Shown piece after piece: positions 20,100 through 29,334 of a stretch of DNA of 44,643 bases; within the stretch, counting starts at the first letter, position 1; each line of letters starts with the position of its first letter. The notes below the pieces were generated by a model. The model was not told the DNA's origin, made no database searches, and saw only the letters and a program-made list of their open reading frames with translations. Source of the DNA: Betaproteobacteria bacterium (GTDB lineage Bacteria > Pseudomonadota > Gammaproteobacteria > Burkholderiales > CAIKXV01); the NCBI GenBank assembly GCA_947457885.1, contig CANGXU010000012.1:1-44643 (forward strand), in the 5' to 3' direction. Position numbers and translations under genes: made by a program.

Positions 20100-21926
20100 C
20101 TAGACGGAGAGGCTCTCGACCTTGCGCTGCCGGCCGTAGCTGAGGTTGACCAGTGCACGCGAGACCAGCACCGCGCTGAACATGGTGGTGAAGATGCCGA
20201 TGCACAGCGTGACCGCGAAGCCGCGGATCGGCCCCGACCCGAGCCAGAACAGCGCGAAGCCGGCGATCAGCGTGGTGATGTTGGCGTCCAGGATGGTGTC
20301 GAACGCGCGGTCGTAGCCGGCATGGATCGCCGCCTGCGGCGTGGAACCGTTGCGCAGTTCCTCGCGTATGCGCTCGTTGATCAGCACGTTGGCATCGATC
20401 GCCATGCCCAGGGTGAGCGCGATGCCGGCGATGCCGGGAAGCGTAAGCGTTGCCTGCAGGAGCGACAGGATCGCCACCAGCAGCAGCATGTTCGCCAGCA
20501 ACGCGACCACGGAGATCACGCCGAAGAACCGGTAGTAGATGCACATGAACACCGTGACCAGCAGCATGCCGACCAGCGTCGAGTTCACACCCTTGGCGAT
20601 GTTGTCAGCACCCAGGCTCGGGCCGACGGTGCGCTCTTCGATGATCTCCATCGGAGCGGCGAGCGCGCCGGCGCGCAGCAGCAGCGCCGTGTCGCGTGCC
20701 TCGGCCGTGGTCATACGGCCGCTGATCTGCACGCGGCCGCCACCGATCTCGGTGCGGATCACCGGAGCGGTGACCACCTCGGCCTTGCCCTTCTCGATCA
20801 GCAGGATGGCCATGCGCTTGTTCACGTTCTCGCGCGTCACCTGCTGGAAGATACGCGCGCCCTGGCCGTCGAGCGTGATGTGCACCGCCGGCTCGCCGGT
20901 CTGTCCGTCGAAGCCGGGCTGGGCATCGGTGATGCGCTCGCCGGTCAGCACCGCGGTGCGCCGCACCAGCAGCCCGCCGCCGTTGCGCTCGGTGAAGTAT
21001 TCGGTGCCGAACGGCGGGTTGCCGGCGGCACCCGCCTGGAGACTGGACACGTCGCTCACGTCTTCGGCGACCATCCGCACCTCGAGTGCCGCGGTACGCC
21101 CGAGCAGCTCTTTCGCCTTGGCCGTGTCCTGCACGCCGGGCAGCTGCACGACGATGCGGTCGGCACCCTGCTGCTGGATCACCGGCTCGGCGACGCCCAG
21201 TTCGTTCACGCGATTTCGCAGCGTGGTGACGTTCTGCTGGAGCGCGAACTCCTGGGAACGCTTGAGCGCCTCCGGACGGACCGACGCCACCAGCCGGAAC
21301 TCGCCGCCCTCCTCGACCTCGCGCAACGAAAGGTCGGGCGAGCCCTTGGCGATCGCCACCGAAGCCTTCTCGCGCGACGCCGCGTCACGGAAGCGCACCA
21401 CCACGCTCAGGCCCTCGCGCGTGATGCCCGCGGAGGCGATCTTCTGCTCGCGCAACGTCGTGCGCAGCTCGTTCACGTAACCCTCGACCTTCTTGTTGAG
21501 GGCTGCCTTCATGTCGATCTGCAGCAGGAAGTGAACACCGCCGCGCAGGTCGAGGCCGAGATACATCGGCAGCGCCCGCATGCTGGTGAGCCAGGACGGC
21601 GAATTCGACACCAGGTTCAGCGCGACGATGTAGCCGTCGCCCACGGCCTTCTCGACGATGTCCTTCGCGCGCAGCTGGATGTCGGTGTCGGCAAAACGCA
21701 TGCGCAGGCTACCGCCGTCGAGCACGGAGGCCACCGGCGCGATGTTCGCTGCCGCCAGCGCTTCGGAGGCACGCGTCTGCAGCGCAGTGTCTGCCTTCAG
21801 CGTCGCGCGCACCGGCGAGACCTGCAGCGCCGGCACCTCGCCGAAGAAGTTCGGCAGCGTGTAGATCGTCGAGACGATCATCGCCATGGCGATGATCACG
21901 TACTTCCACAACGGGTAGCGATTCAT
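20100..21926 (-). CDS. secD: Protein translocase subunit SecD
   Basis: 608 residues, within the usual range. N-terminal membrane segment (residues 7-25), then GLDLRGGVHFLLQI, a large periplasmic P1 domain (about 110-430), and a C-terminal six-helix membrane region with AIDANVLINERIREEL. Start at ATG 21926 with AGGAAC upstream. It lies between yajC and secF in the conserved queA-tgt-yajC-secD-secF order. Confidence 0.96.
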   Translation of the reverse strand: MNRYPLWKYVIIAMAMIVSTIYTLPNFFGEVPALQVSPVRATLKADTALQTRASEALAAANIAPVASVLDGGSLRMRFADTDIQLRAKDIVEKAVGDGYIVALNLVSNSPSWLTSMRALPMYLGLDLRGGVHFLLQIDMKAALNKKVEGYVNELRTTLREQKIASAGITREGLSVVVRFRDAASREKASVAIAKGSPDLSLREVEEGGEFRLVASVRPEALKRSQEFALQQNVTTLRNRVNELGVAEPVIQQQGADRIVVQLPGVQDTAKAKELLGRTAALEVRMVAEDVSDVSSLQAGAAGNPPFGTEYFTERNGGGLLVRRTAVLTGERITDAQPGFDGQTGEPAVHITLDGQGARIFQQVTRENVNKRMAILLIEKGKAEVVTAPVIRTEIGGGRVQISGRMTTAEARDTALLLRAGALAAPMEIIEERTVGPSLGADNIAKGVNSTLVGMLLVTVFMCIYYRFFGVISVVALLANMLLLVAILSLLQATLTLPGIAGIALTLGMAIDANVLINERIREELRNGSTPQAAIHAGYDRAFDTILDANITTLIAGFALFWLGSGPIRGFAVTLCIGIFTTMFSAVLVSRALVNLSYGRQRKVESLSV

Positions 21927-22054
21927 GCTCGATGTTCCTTTCCGCCGGCGATGCGGGTGCGGACGGGGTGCGGAAGGGGGGGCGAAGGGGAAGCACCGGG
22001 CGGCGGCGGGGCACAGGCCGCCGCCATCCGGCGCGGGTACGCCCTCGCGGGACG

Positions 22055-22387
22055 TCAGCTGTCGTGCGCGGCCTTGATCGTGCCCTTCGGCAGCACCGTC
22101 TGCACGGCTGGCTTCTGCATGAGGATCTCCACGCCCGGTGCGAGCTCGACCGTCAGGTAGTTGTCGCCGACCTTGGTGATACGCCCGAGTTCTCCGCCAC
22201 CGGTGACGATCTCGTCGCCCTTGGCGAGCGCGGCCACCATGGTGCGATGCTCCTTGGCCCGCTTGAGCTGGGGCCGGATCAGCAGAAAATACAGAACCAC
22301 GAACATCAGGATGATCGGCATCAGGCCCAGGATATCCATCTGGCCGGTACCGGCGGCGCCTTGCGCCCACGCGTTGCTGATCAACAC
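22055..22387 (-). CDS. yajC: Preprotein translocase subunit YajC
   Basis: Small single-span protein that associates with SecDF. 110 residues from GTG 22387; AGAGGAG lies about 10 nt upstream. The membrane segment LGLMPIILMFVVLYFLLIRP is followed by the family's QLKRAKEH and the KGDEIVTGGGELGRI beta domain. The 128-bp gap to secD contains no gene. Confidence 0.95.
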   Translation of the reverse strand: MLISNAWAQGAAGTGQMDILGLMPIILMFVVLYFLLIRPQLKRAKEHRTMVAALAKGDEIVTGGGELGRITKVGDNYLTVELAPGVEILMQKPAVQTVLPKGTIKAAHDS

Positions 22388-22448
22388 CCTTGGAACTCCT
22401 CTGTTGTGATGACGGCCGGCCCTGCCGGTTCGTAAGCCCTTGATTTTA

Positions 22449-23672
<1,224 letters not shown>

Positions 23673-23739
23673 TCAGTCATCCACGCGCAGGCGCGGGACG
23701 CTCGGCGCATGGTCCCGGGGTGTAACACAGCGGCAGAAA

Positions 23740-24825
23740 TCACGCCTGCGTCATTTCGTTCTGACCATCCACATGCCCGGGCGACGCGCGCGACAGCAGC
23801 ATTGCATCGCCGTAGCTGAAGAAGCGGTAGCGCTGCTCGACGGCGTGCCGGTAGGCCTGGCGGATCGGCTCGACACCCGAGAACGCCGACACCAGCATCA
23901 GCAGCGTCGACCTGGGCAGGTGGAAGTTGGTGATCATCCGGTCGACCACCCGGAAGCGGAACCCCGGTGTGATGAACAGGTCGGTCTCACCGCTCGACGC
24001 CGAGAGCGCTCCGTCGGGCGAGCGCGCGGCGACCGTCTCGAGCGTGCGCACGACCGTCGTGCCCACGGCCACCACCCGGCCACCGGCCGCCTGCGTCTGC
24101 GCGATGGCATCGACGGTCGCCTGCGGCAGCGACCACGCCTCGTGGTGCATCACATGCTTCGACAGATCGTCGTCGCGCACCGGCTGGAACGTCCCCGCCC
24201 CGATATGCAGCGTGAGGAAGGCCCGGCGCACCCCGCGTGCCTCCAGCGCCTCGAGCAGCGGCGCATCGAAGTGCAGCCCGGCGGTCGAGGCAGCCACCGC
24301 GCCCGGTTCGCGCGCGAACACCGTCTGGTAGCGCGAAGCGTCCAGCAGTTCAGGCTTGCGTTCGATGTACGGCGGCAGCGGCACCTCGCCGTGCCGCTCG
24401 AGCACGTCCAGCACACGGTGGCCCGGCGCGAACGACAGCAGGAACAGCGCACCGCGCCGCTCGACCATGGTCGCGGCCACCGGATCGGCATCGTCGCCGA
24501 ACAGGATCACCATCCCCGGCTTCGGCGACTTGCTCGCCCGCAGGTGCACCAGCGCCTGCCCGTCCGACAGCACCCGCTCGACCAGCACCTCCACCCGGCC
24601 GCCGGTCGCCTTGTTGCCGAACAGGCGCGCCTTGATCACGCGCGTGTCGTTGAAGACCAGCAGGTCGCCGGGCGCGAGCAGGGACGGGAGCTCGGCAAAC
24701 GAGCGGTCCAGGATGGACGGTTCATCGCTGCCGACGCACAACAGGCGGCTGCCGCCCCGGGTCTCGGGCGGCGTCTGGGCAATCAGCTCCGGCGGGAGCG
24801 GGTAGTCGAAATCGGAGAGTCGCAT
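23740..24825 (-). CDS. queA: S-adenosylmethionine:tRNA ribosyltransferase-isomerase
   Basis: Converts preQ1 in tRNA to epoxyqueuosine using the ribosyl group of SAM. 361 residues. Landmarks: [15 protein letters not shown] at the N-terminus, [25 protein letters not shown] and the [12 protein letters not shown] segment, and the C-terminal [15 protein letters not shown]. No strong ribosome site is visible before ATG 24825. It is the first gene of the minus-strand queA-tgt-yajC-secD-secF cluster and diverges from tRNA-Leu. Confidence 0.96.
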   Translation of the reverse strand: MRLSDFDYPLPPELIAQTPPETRGGSRLLCVGSDEPSILDRSFAELPSLLAPGDLLVFNDTRVIKARLFGNKATGGRVEVLVERVLSDGQALVHLRASKSPKPGMVILFGDDADPVAATMVERRGALFLLSFAPGHRVLDVLERHGEVPLPPYIERKPELLDASRYQTVFAREPGAVAASTAGLHFDAPLLEALEARGVRRAFLTLHIGAGTFQPVRDDDLSKHVMHHEAWSLPQATVDAIAQTQAAGGRVVAVGTTVVRTLETVAARSPDGALSASSGETDLFITPGFRFRVVDRMITNFHLPRSTLLMLVSAFSGVEPIRQAYRHAVEQRYRFFSYGDAMLLSRASPGHVDGQNEMTQA

Positions 24826-24898
24826 CGTCGCGGGTGTACCACAGAGCGGGCGCCGCCGCCCGATGTCGACCCTGCCGGTCAGCGATGGTTCGCGGACA

Positions 24899-24928
24899 TT
24901 GCCGCGAAGGTCACCCCTCGGCGATAAT
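24899..24928 (+). promoter_or_regulatory. Sigma-70 promoter of tRNA-Leu
   Basis: TTGCCG at 24899-24904 and GATAAT at 24923-24928, separated by 18 bp, lie 14 nt before the tRNA 5' end. Confidence 0.7.
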
Positions 24929-24942
24929 CGCTTGCTTCCCTT

Positions 24943-25026
24943 GCCGGGATGGCGGAACTGGTAGACGCACCGGACTCAAAATCCGGCGGTGGTGACATCG
25001 TGGGGGTTCGATTCCCCCTCCCGGCA
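24943..25026 (+). tRNA. tRNA-Leu(CAA)
   Basis: An 84-nt class II tRNA. The acceptor stem GCCGGGA pairs with TCCCGGC. The anticodon stem CCGGA/TCCGG encloses loop CTCAAAA, giving anticodon CAA for UUG codons. A long variable arm and the T-loop GGTTCGATTCC are present. CCA is not encoded. The gene is intact although an element is integrated in its 3' end. The E. coli counterpart leuX is also a well-known integration site. Confidence 0.96.
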
Positions 25027-25030
25027 CTCG
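25014..25030. repeat. attL core (direct repeat copy 1)
   Basis: CCCCCTCCCGGCACTCG runs from the T-arm of tRNA-Leu to 4 nt past its 3' end. It is repeated exactly at 34786-34802; the flanking bases differ. Confidence 0.85.
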
Positions 25031-25203
25031 TAGACTTATGCCAGTACGTGCAGGAACGTTGCATACGCGTGCAGTAATCCGTTGATGCAAAAGGCGATTT
25101 AAGCTTCCTCGCTAACGTTTCCGTGCACGAACGTTTCTCCCGCGTGCGACTGTTCGCGCGTTCTTCAGGGGGGACAGCTGGCGGAACGAGACGAGGGGAT
25201 AGC

Positions 25204-26506
25204 ATGGCGAGCAGGCTTTCATCGGCACGGTTGAATCTGCTGAGCGCACGCGAGGTGTTCAACGCCCCCGCCGGCGATCATTCGGACGGCGGGGGCCTCA
25301 CCCTGCTGATTGCGGGGGTCAGGGAGTGCTGGGTGTTCCGCTACACCGCACCATCAGGCAAGCGTCGCGAGATGGGATTTGGCGCCTGCGACCGATCGAG
25401 CCTGCGGACTGCCGGCGACAGCCTCACGCAAGCCCGCCGAGCTGCTGCCGACGCCCGCGCGATGCTGGCCGAATTCCCCCCCCCGCGACCCGCTCGACGA
25501 GCGGGGCAAGGGCAAGGCAGCGGCACGCGAGGCCGAGGAGCTGCGCAAGCGCGAGAAGACCAGCAGCACCGCCACGCTGGCGCGCGTGGCACGCGCCTAC
25601 CATGAGCGCGTCATCGAGCCGCGCCGCGCGCGCAAGTACGCCGCCGACTGGATCAGCTCGCTGGAGCGGCATATTCCGGCCAAGGTCTGGCACAAGCCGA
25701 TCGCCGCGGTCACCCGCGCCGAGCTGCTCGACCTGCTGTCCGACCTTCAGGCCAAGATGGCCGACACCGCCCACCGGGTGCGGCGCAGGCTCGAGGAAGT
25801 GCTGGACGACGCGATCGAGCGGGATCTGATCGAGGTTAACCCGGTCACCATGCTCCGCGGCAAGCTGCGCCGAATGGCGGTGCCGAAGCGAGTCGAGCCG
25901 CGGCCGGCCATGGCGTTCGCGGAAGTGCCCGCCTTCGTGGCCACGCTGCGTGCACGGCCAAGCATCGCGGCTTTGTGCATGGAGTTCACCATCCTGACCG
26001 CCGCGCGCACCGGTGAGGCAATAGGCGCCACCTGGCCCGAGTTCGACCTTGACGCCGCCACCTGGACCGTGCCGGCTGCACGCATGAAGGGCGGCGAGCA
26101 GCATGTCGTGCACCTGGCGCCTCGCGCGATCGCCATCCTGCGTGAGCTGCAGGAACTCGGTAGCGCATGGGTGTTCCCGAGCCCGGACGATCTGCTCCGG
26201 CCGCTGTCGAACATGGCCATGCTTACCCTGCTGCGACGACTGAAGCGCACCGACATCACCGTGCACGGGTTCCGGTCGACCTTCAGCACCTGGGCGAACG
26301 AGACCGGGGCCGCGCGGCCGGACGTGATCGAGGCTTGCCTGGCGCATCGCGAAGGCGACAGGATCAGGGCGGCCTACAACCGGTCGAAGTTCACCAGCGA
26401 GCGCAGGGCACTGCTGGAAGTCTGGGCAGGCTACATCGATAGCACGCCGGAGCAGACGAACGTGGTGCCGATCAAGCGCCCCGCCATAGAAGCGACCGCC
26501 GCCTGA
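25204..26506 (+). CDS. int: Tyrosine integrase (P4 type), frame interrupted at a C9 tract
   Basis: Site-specific recombinase for tRNA-Leu. The N-terminal arm-DNA-binding domain (SDGGGLTLLI, WVFRYT) is read from ATG 25204 (GAGGGG upstream). The core-binding and catalytic domains continue in another frame to 26506. The switch falls at nine consecutive C at 25476-25484; with eight C the frames join (AEFPPRDPLDERGKG) into about 433 residues, a normal size. Catalytic residues are present: Arg in TAARTGEAIG, HGFR, the later His in LAHREGDR, and Tyr in AAYNRS. It may be inactive, phase-variable, rescued by slippage, or a sequencing error. Confidence 0.85.
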
Positions 26507-26587
26507 CGGCCTCAGGCAGATCGGGGCCGCCGGTGTGTCACCACCGACTGCCCCTGACCACGAAGCACCTACATAGGAGGTTCAGTC

Positions 26588-27016
26588 ATGGCTACATCGA
26601 AGGATACTGCCCCGGAAGCGCTCCCGCTCGCCGCAATCGACGACGTTGAACACCCTAAAGAAGGTCTCGCAGAACTCGGCGGGTTTGACCCCACCACGAA
26701 GCCGAAATTCGAGCGGGCCGACCGGCCGACGATTCACGTCCGCGACTTGATGACCGGGCTGAACATGGCGGCGAATGCACATCCGAACCTGTCGATGCTT
26801 CTGCTCACCGCAAAGCGCGCACTGATGCAGATGGAGGACCAGTTGCGTGAAGTCCGCTTAGTGGTCGGTCTCCAGCTCGACAAGCGCCAGTATCGCGGCA
26901 TCGACGTGACGGAGATCGAGGAGCGGGTGAAGCACTACACCACGCCCTGGGCGGTCGACCTGATCGACGGGAGCACCTGCGCACCGGTCGCCCCGAAGGA
27001 GTCCGCACACCGGTAA
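26588..27016 (+). CDS. Hypothetical island protein (142 residues)
   Basis: Not recognised. AGGAGG lies 7 nt before the ATG, one of the best ribosome sites in the island, so expression is likely. The protein is acidic at the N-terminus (ATSKDTAPEALPLAAIDDVE) and has a helical middle (MTGLNMAANAHPNLSMLLLT, then a Met/Gln/Glu-rich helix). No signal peptide or membrane span. It sits 81 bp after the integrase and is followed by two inverted repeats. Confidence 0.7.
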   Translation: MATSKDTAPEALPLAAIDDVEHPKEGLAELGGFDPTTKPKFERADRPTIHVRDLMTGLNMAANAHPNLSMLLLTAKRALMQMEDQLREVRLVVGLQLDKRQYRGIDVTEIEERVKHYTTPWAVDLIDGSTCAPVAPKESAHR

Positions 27017-27031
27017 GCTGACCGCCGCGTC

Positions 27032-27076
27032 GAGCCCCTGGGCGGGTTCCGGGGGCTCCGCGAGGCGATCGCCTCG
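27032..27076. promoter_or_regulatory. Hairpin plus 16-bp perfect palindrome
   Basis: GAGCCCC at 27032-27038 pairs with GGGGCTC at 27052-27058. Immediately after lies the perfect palindrome CGAGGCGATCGCCTCG (27061-27076). The first could end the preceding transcript; the second looks like a dimer-binding operator. The rest of 27017-27160 is GC-rich and holds no gene. Confidence 0.4.
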
Positions 27077-27160
27077 GCCGCGCCTAGGTCGACGGACCGA
27101 AGACCGGGACCCCCACCCCGGCCGGCGCGGTTTTCTCGCGGGGACGCGCACGGGGGCGCG

Positions 27161-27772
27161 ATGGCGACGAATAGATCAGGGGAGCCTGCGCATGATTCCG
27201 ACCATCAGGCCGTCAATCAAGCGTGCGACGAGTGCGTCAACCGACTGACAGACGAGCTGAAGCGCGTCCTGCTGCCGATCGCCGTCGAGCGCAAGGTGAT
27301 CGACGCCGGCGTCACCGTGCAGCAGCTGGCCGAGCGCTATCGCGCATGTGTCATTGATGCGCTGCGCAGCGATCGTCCGCCGGAGCGCATCACGGATCGA
27401 AAGGTCGCCGCCCTGATCTACCTGGGCGGGCTGGCCGACGGGATTCGCAACTACCGGCACATCGTGTCGGTTCGCCCCGATCACTGGACACCCGAGACTC
27501 GACAGCTCTACGCGGAGGGCCTGCGCCTGGACTCAGGGCGCGCCGAGACCTATCTGCAGGCGCTTGGAATCGGGGGACCAACGCTCAGTGAGCACAACAG
27601 TGACATCAGCCGAGGCCCTCGCAAGGCGCCCGACTGGACCGCTGCGCGTATCGAGCAGTTCAAGGCCTGCTACGCGCAAGAGAAGGGCTCGATCAAGGGC
27701 TGGCGAAAGGCATGCTCGAGGGAATCCGGCCTGTCCGGGCAGACGATTACCCTACGCCTGAAGGGAGAATGA
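27161..27772 (+). CDS. Hypothetical island protein (203 residues)
   Basis: No family recognised. The body is helical and charged (CDECVNRLTDELKRVLLPIA; VTVQQLAERYRACVIDAL). The final 40 residues (GSIKGWRKACSRESGLSGQT and onward) resemble a small helix-turn-helix in pattern, only a weak hint of DNA binding. The ATG has a G-rich but imperfect ribosome site. It lies between the 27061 palindrome and the AlpA-like pair; the 94-bp gap after it is AT-richer than its surroundings and probably holds the promoter for the next genes. Confidence 0.6.
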   Translation: MATNRSGEPAHDSDHQAVNQACDECVNRLTDELKRVLLPIAVERKVIDAGVTVQQLAERYRACVIDALRSDRPPERITDRKVAALIYLGGLADGIRNYRHIVSVRPDHWTPETRQLYAEGLRLDSGRAETYLQALGIGGPTLSEHNSDISRGPRKAPDWTAARIEQFKACYAQEKGSIKGWRKACSRESGLSGQTITLRLKGE

Positions 27773-27866
27773 GCTAGTAGCCGGTTCCTGTCTCGTTTTG
27801 TTCTGGTTGCAGAACGACCTCTGATTGAAACTCCATGCGACTAATTCAACCGCATGCGAGAAATCG

Positions 27867-28118
27867 ATGGATAGGCTTCTCACGATCGAAGACTTGGTGG
27901 GCGACCGCCGCGCCAAACCGCCGACACGCGGACTGCTGCCGGTATCTCGCGCATGGCTGTTCCGGCACATGCAGACAGGCGGCTTCCCTCGGCCGATGAA
28001 GCTCGGCCGCCGCGCCGTGTGGAGAGCCGAAGACATCGAGGGCTGGATTGGCCAGCTCACGCCGACGCCGCCAGGCACACCACCGGCGCGCCTGGTGCAG
28101 GTCAGGGAGGCCGCCTGA
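27867..28118 (+). CDS. AlpA-like HTH regulator 1
   Basis: 83-residue MerR/excisionase-type winged HTH. The N-terminal RLLTIEDLVG, then SRAWLFRHMQTGGFPRPMKL, then RAVWRAEDIEGWI is the AlpA layout (about residues 3-65). In P4-like and PICI elements AlpA activates integrase or excision and early genes, so this is probably a switch regulator of the island. The start is ATG 27867; no upstream in-frame reading adds family sequence. Its stop overlaps the next start (TGATG). Confidence 0.85.
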   Translation: MDRLLTIEDLVGDRRAKPPTRGLLPVSRAWLFRHMQTGGFPRPMKLGRRAVWRAEDIEGWIGQLTPTPPGTPPARLVQVREAA

Positions 28119-28408
28119 TGCCCGCCCGCTCACACTCCCCCAGCCCCGAGCCGGTGCGCCTGGTCGACGACACGGACAGCGCAGCCGATCTTCTCGGGGT
28201 ATCGCCCCGCACCTTTGCGGAGTTGCGCAAGAGGTCTGGCTTTCCAAAGCCGGTCGCCCTTCTCGGCCCGCTGCGGCCGCGCTGGCGCCGCGCTGACCTG
28301 GTGGCCTATGTCGAGGGGTTGCCGACGCTCGACGAACCCGCGGCCGAGCCGGCACCGTTGCGCAGCGCACGTAGGGCGAAGGTCGCTCAGGTCAAGGGAG
28401 CGCCATGA
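28118..28408 (+). CDS. AlpA-like HTH regulator 2
   Basis: 96 residues. The core DSAADLLGVSPRTFAELRKR, then GFPKPVALLGPLRPRWRRADLVAYVEG (about 18-65), is again an AlpA/excisionase-type fold, clearly diverged from regulator 1. The C-terminal tail is Ala/Pro/Arg-rich. The start overlaps the previous stop by one base and its own stop overlaps the replication gene (ATGA), so the three are one translational unit. The pair could work as activator and antagonist, or as excisionase and regulator; this cannot be decided. Confidence 0.8.
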   Translation: MPARSHSPSPEPVRLVDDTDSAADLLGVSPRTFAELRKRSGFPKPVALLGPLRPRWRRADLVAYVEGLPTLDEPAAEPAPLRSARRAKVAQVKGAP

Positions 28409-29334
28409 GGGACTATGCGACGGTCAAGCCGGCATTCTGGGTCGGCGACACCGGCAAGGCCCTTCGCGGCGATACGGACGCGCAGTTGCTGGCGTTGTAC
28501 CTGATGACCTCGCCACATTCGACGATGAGCGGAGTTTTTCACCTTCCGACCATCTACGTTGCGCACGAGACCGGATTGTCTGCGGAAGCAGTTTCGAAGG
28601 CCCTTGGGAGGCTGATCGAGGCGGAATTCTGCGAGTACGACGAGCGCTCGGAGTTCGTCTTCGTGCGCACCATGGCCCGACACCAGGTAGCCGAACGCCT
28701 GCTTGCGAGCGACAAGCGGGCAATCGGCCTGCAGCGCGAAGCCAACCGCATGCCCGAGCCGCTGCGGGCCCGGTTTGTCGATGAACACGGCGAGCGCTTT
28801 AACCTGATTTGCACCTCAACATACGAGAAGAACGGAAGCACCTTCGAAGTCCCTTCGATGCCCCTTCCAAGCCCCTTCGGAGGGACCAAGGAAGGCCCTT
28901 CGGAGGGGCATCATACAGAACAGAACAGAACAGAATCAGAACAGAACAGTTCCGCTGCTGTCGCAGCGGTAGTCGCCAGCGGCCACGACTGTCCGCAAGG
29001 CGACGTAACCGACTGCCCGCACGAAGAGATACTTGCCCTGTGGGCCGAGGTCCTGCCAGAGCTTCCGCAGCCGCGCGCCTGGACGCCGATACGCCAAGCG
29101 CACCTGCGCGCCCGATGGCGGGAAAAAGCGCTCAACGGCGGCGACTACCGCGGGGACCGAGCCAAGGGCCTCGCGCACTGGCGACGGCTGTTCGGCTACG
29201 TGCGGGAGTCACCCTTCCTGATGGGCCAACGCGAGGGGCGCGACGGCCGGCCGCCCTTTCAGGCTACGCTCGACTGGATCGTAAAGCCCGAGAACTTCGC
29301 GAAGCTCACCGAGGGCGCATACCATGGCCGGTGA
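28405..29334 (+). CDS. Phage-type replication initiator (lambda O / P22 gp18-like organisation)
   Basis: 309 residues. The N-terminal half (about 20-115) is a winged-helix domain with a phage replisome-organiser pattern (LPTIYVAHETGLSAEAVSKA then LGRLIEAEFCEYDE). Residues 145-190 form a low-complexity linker (Pro/Gly/Ser, then Thr/Glu/Gln/Asn/Arg). The C-terminal part holds AHLRARWREKA and WRRLFGYVRESPFLMG, then FQATLDWIVKPENFAKL, a segment common in phage replication proteins. It precedes and overlaps a DnaB-type helicase by 11 bp, the arrangement seen in P22-like replication modules. The DNA encoding the linker contains periodic repeats that may be the origin. Confidence 0.75.
   Translation: MRDYATVKPAFWVGDTGKALRGDTDAQLLALYLMTSPHSTMSGVFHLPTIYVAHETGLSAEAVSKALGRLIEAEFCEYDERSEFVFVRTMARHQVAERLLASDKRAIGLQREANRMPEPLRARFVDEHGERFNLICTSTYEKNGSTFEVPSMPLPSPFGGTKEGPSEGHHTEQNRTESEQNSSAAVAAVVASGHDCPQGDVTDCPHEEILALWAEVLPELPQPRAWTPIRQAHLRARWREKALNGGDYRGDRAKGLAHWRRLFGYVRESPFLMGQREGRDGRPPFQATLDWIVKPENFAKLTEGAYHGR
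28841..28949. other. Candidate replication origin inside the initiator gene
   Basis: Five CCCTTCGRAG-like elements have their CTTCG/CTTCC cores at 28842, 28853, 28864, 28875 and 28898: spacing 11, 11, 11 and 23 bp, about one or two helical turns. An inverted GGAAGG lies between the last two. An A-rich array follows at once: six CAGAA units with one extra T plus a final CAG, 28916-28949. Periods of 11 and 5 are not multiples of three, so peptide repetition does not explain them. Iterons plus an AT-richer stretch inside an O-like gene match the lambdoid origin layout. Confidence 0.5.

Noticed and set aside
20073..22160. 695-residue plus-strand frame over secD and yajC
   Set aside because: His/Arg/Asp-rich shadow of conserved translocase genes.
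28914..28951. CAGAA array considered as a CRISPR-like or phase-variation tract
   Set aside because: Units are 5 bp without spacers and the flanking gene is intact; better explained as part of an origin or a low-complexity linker.
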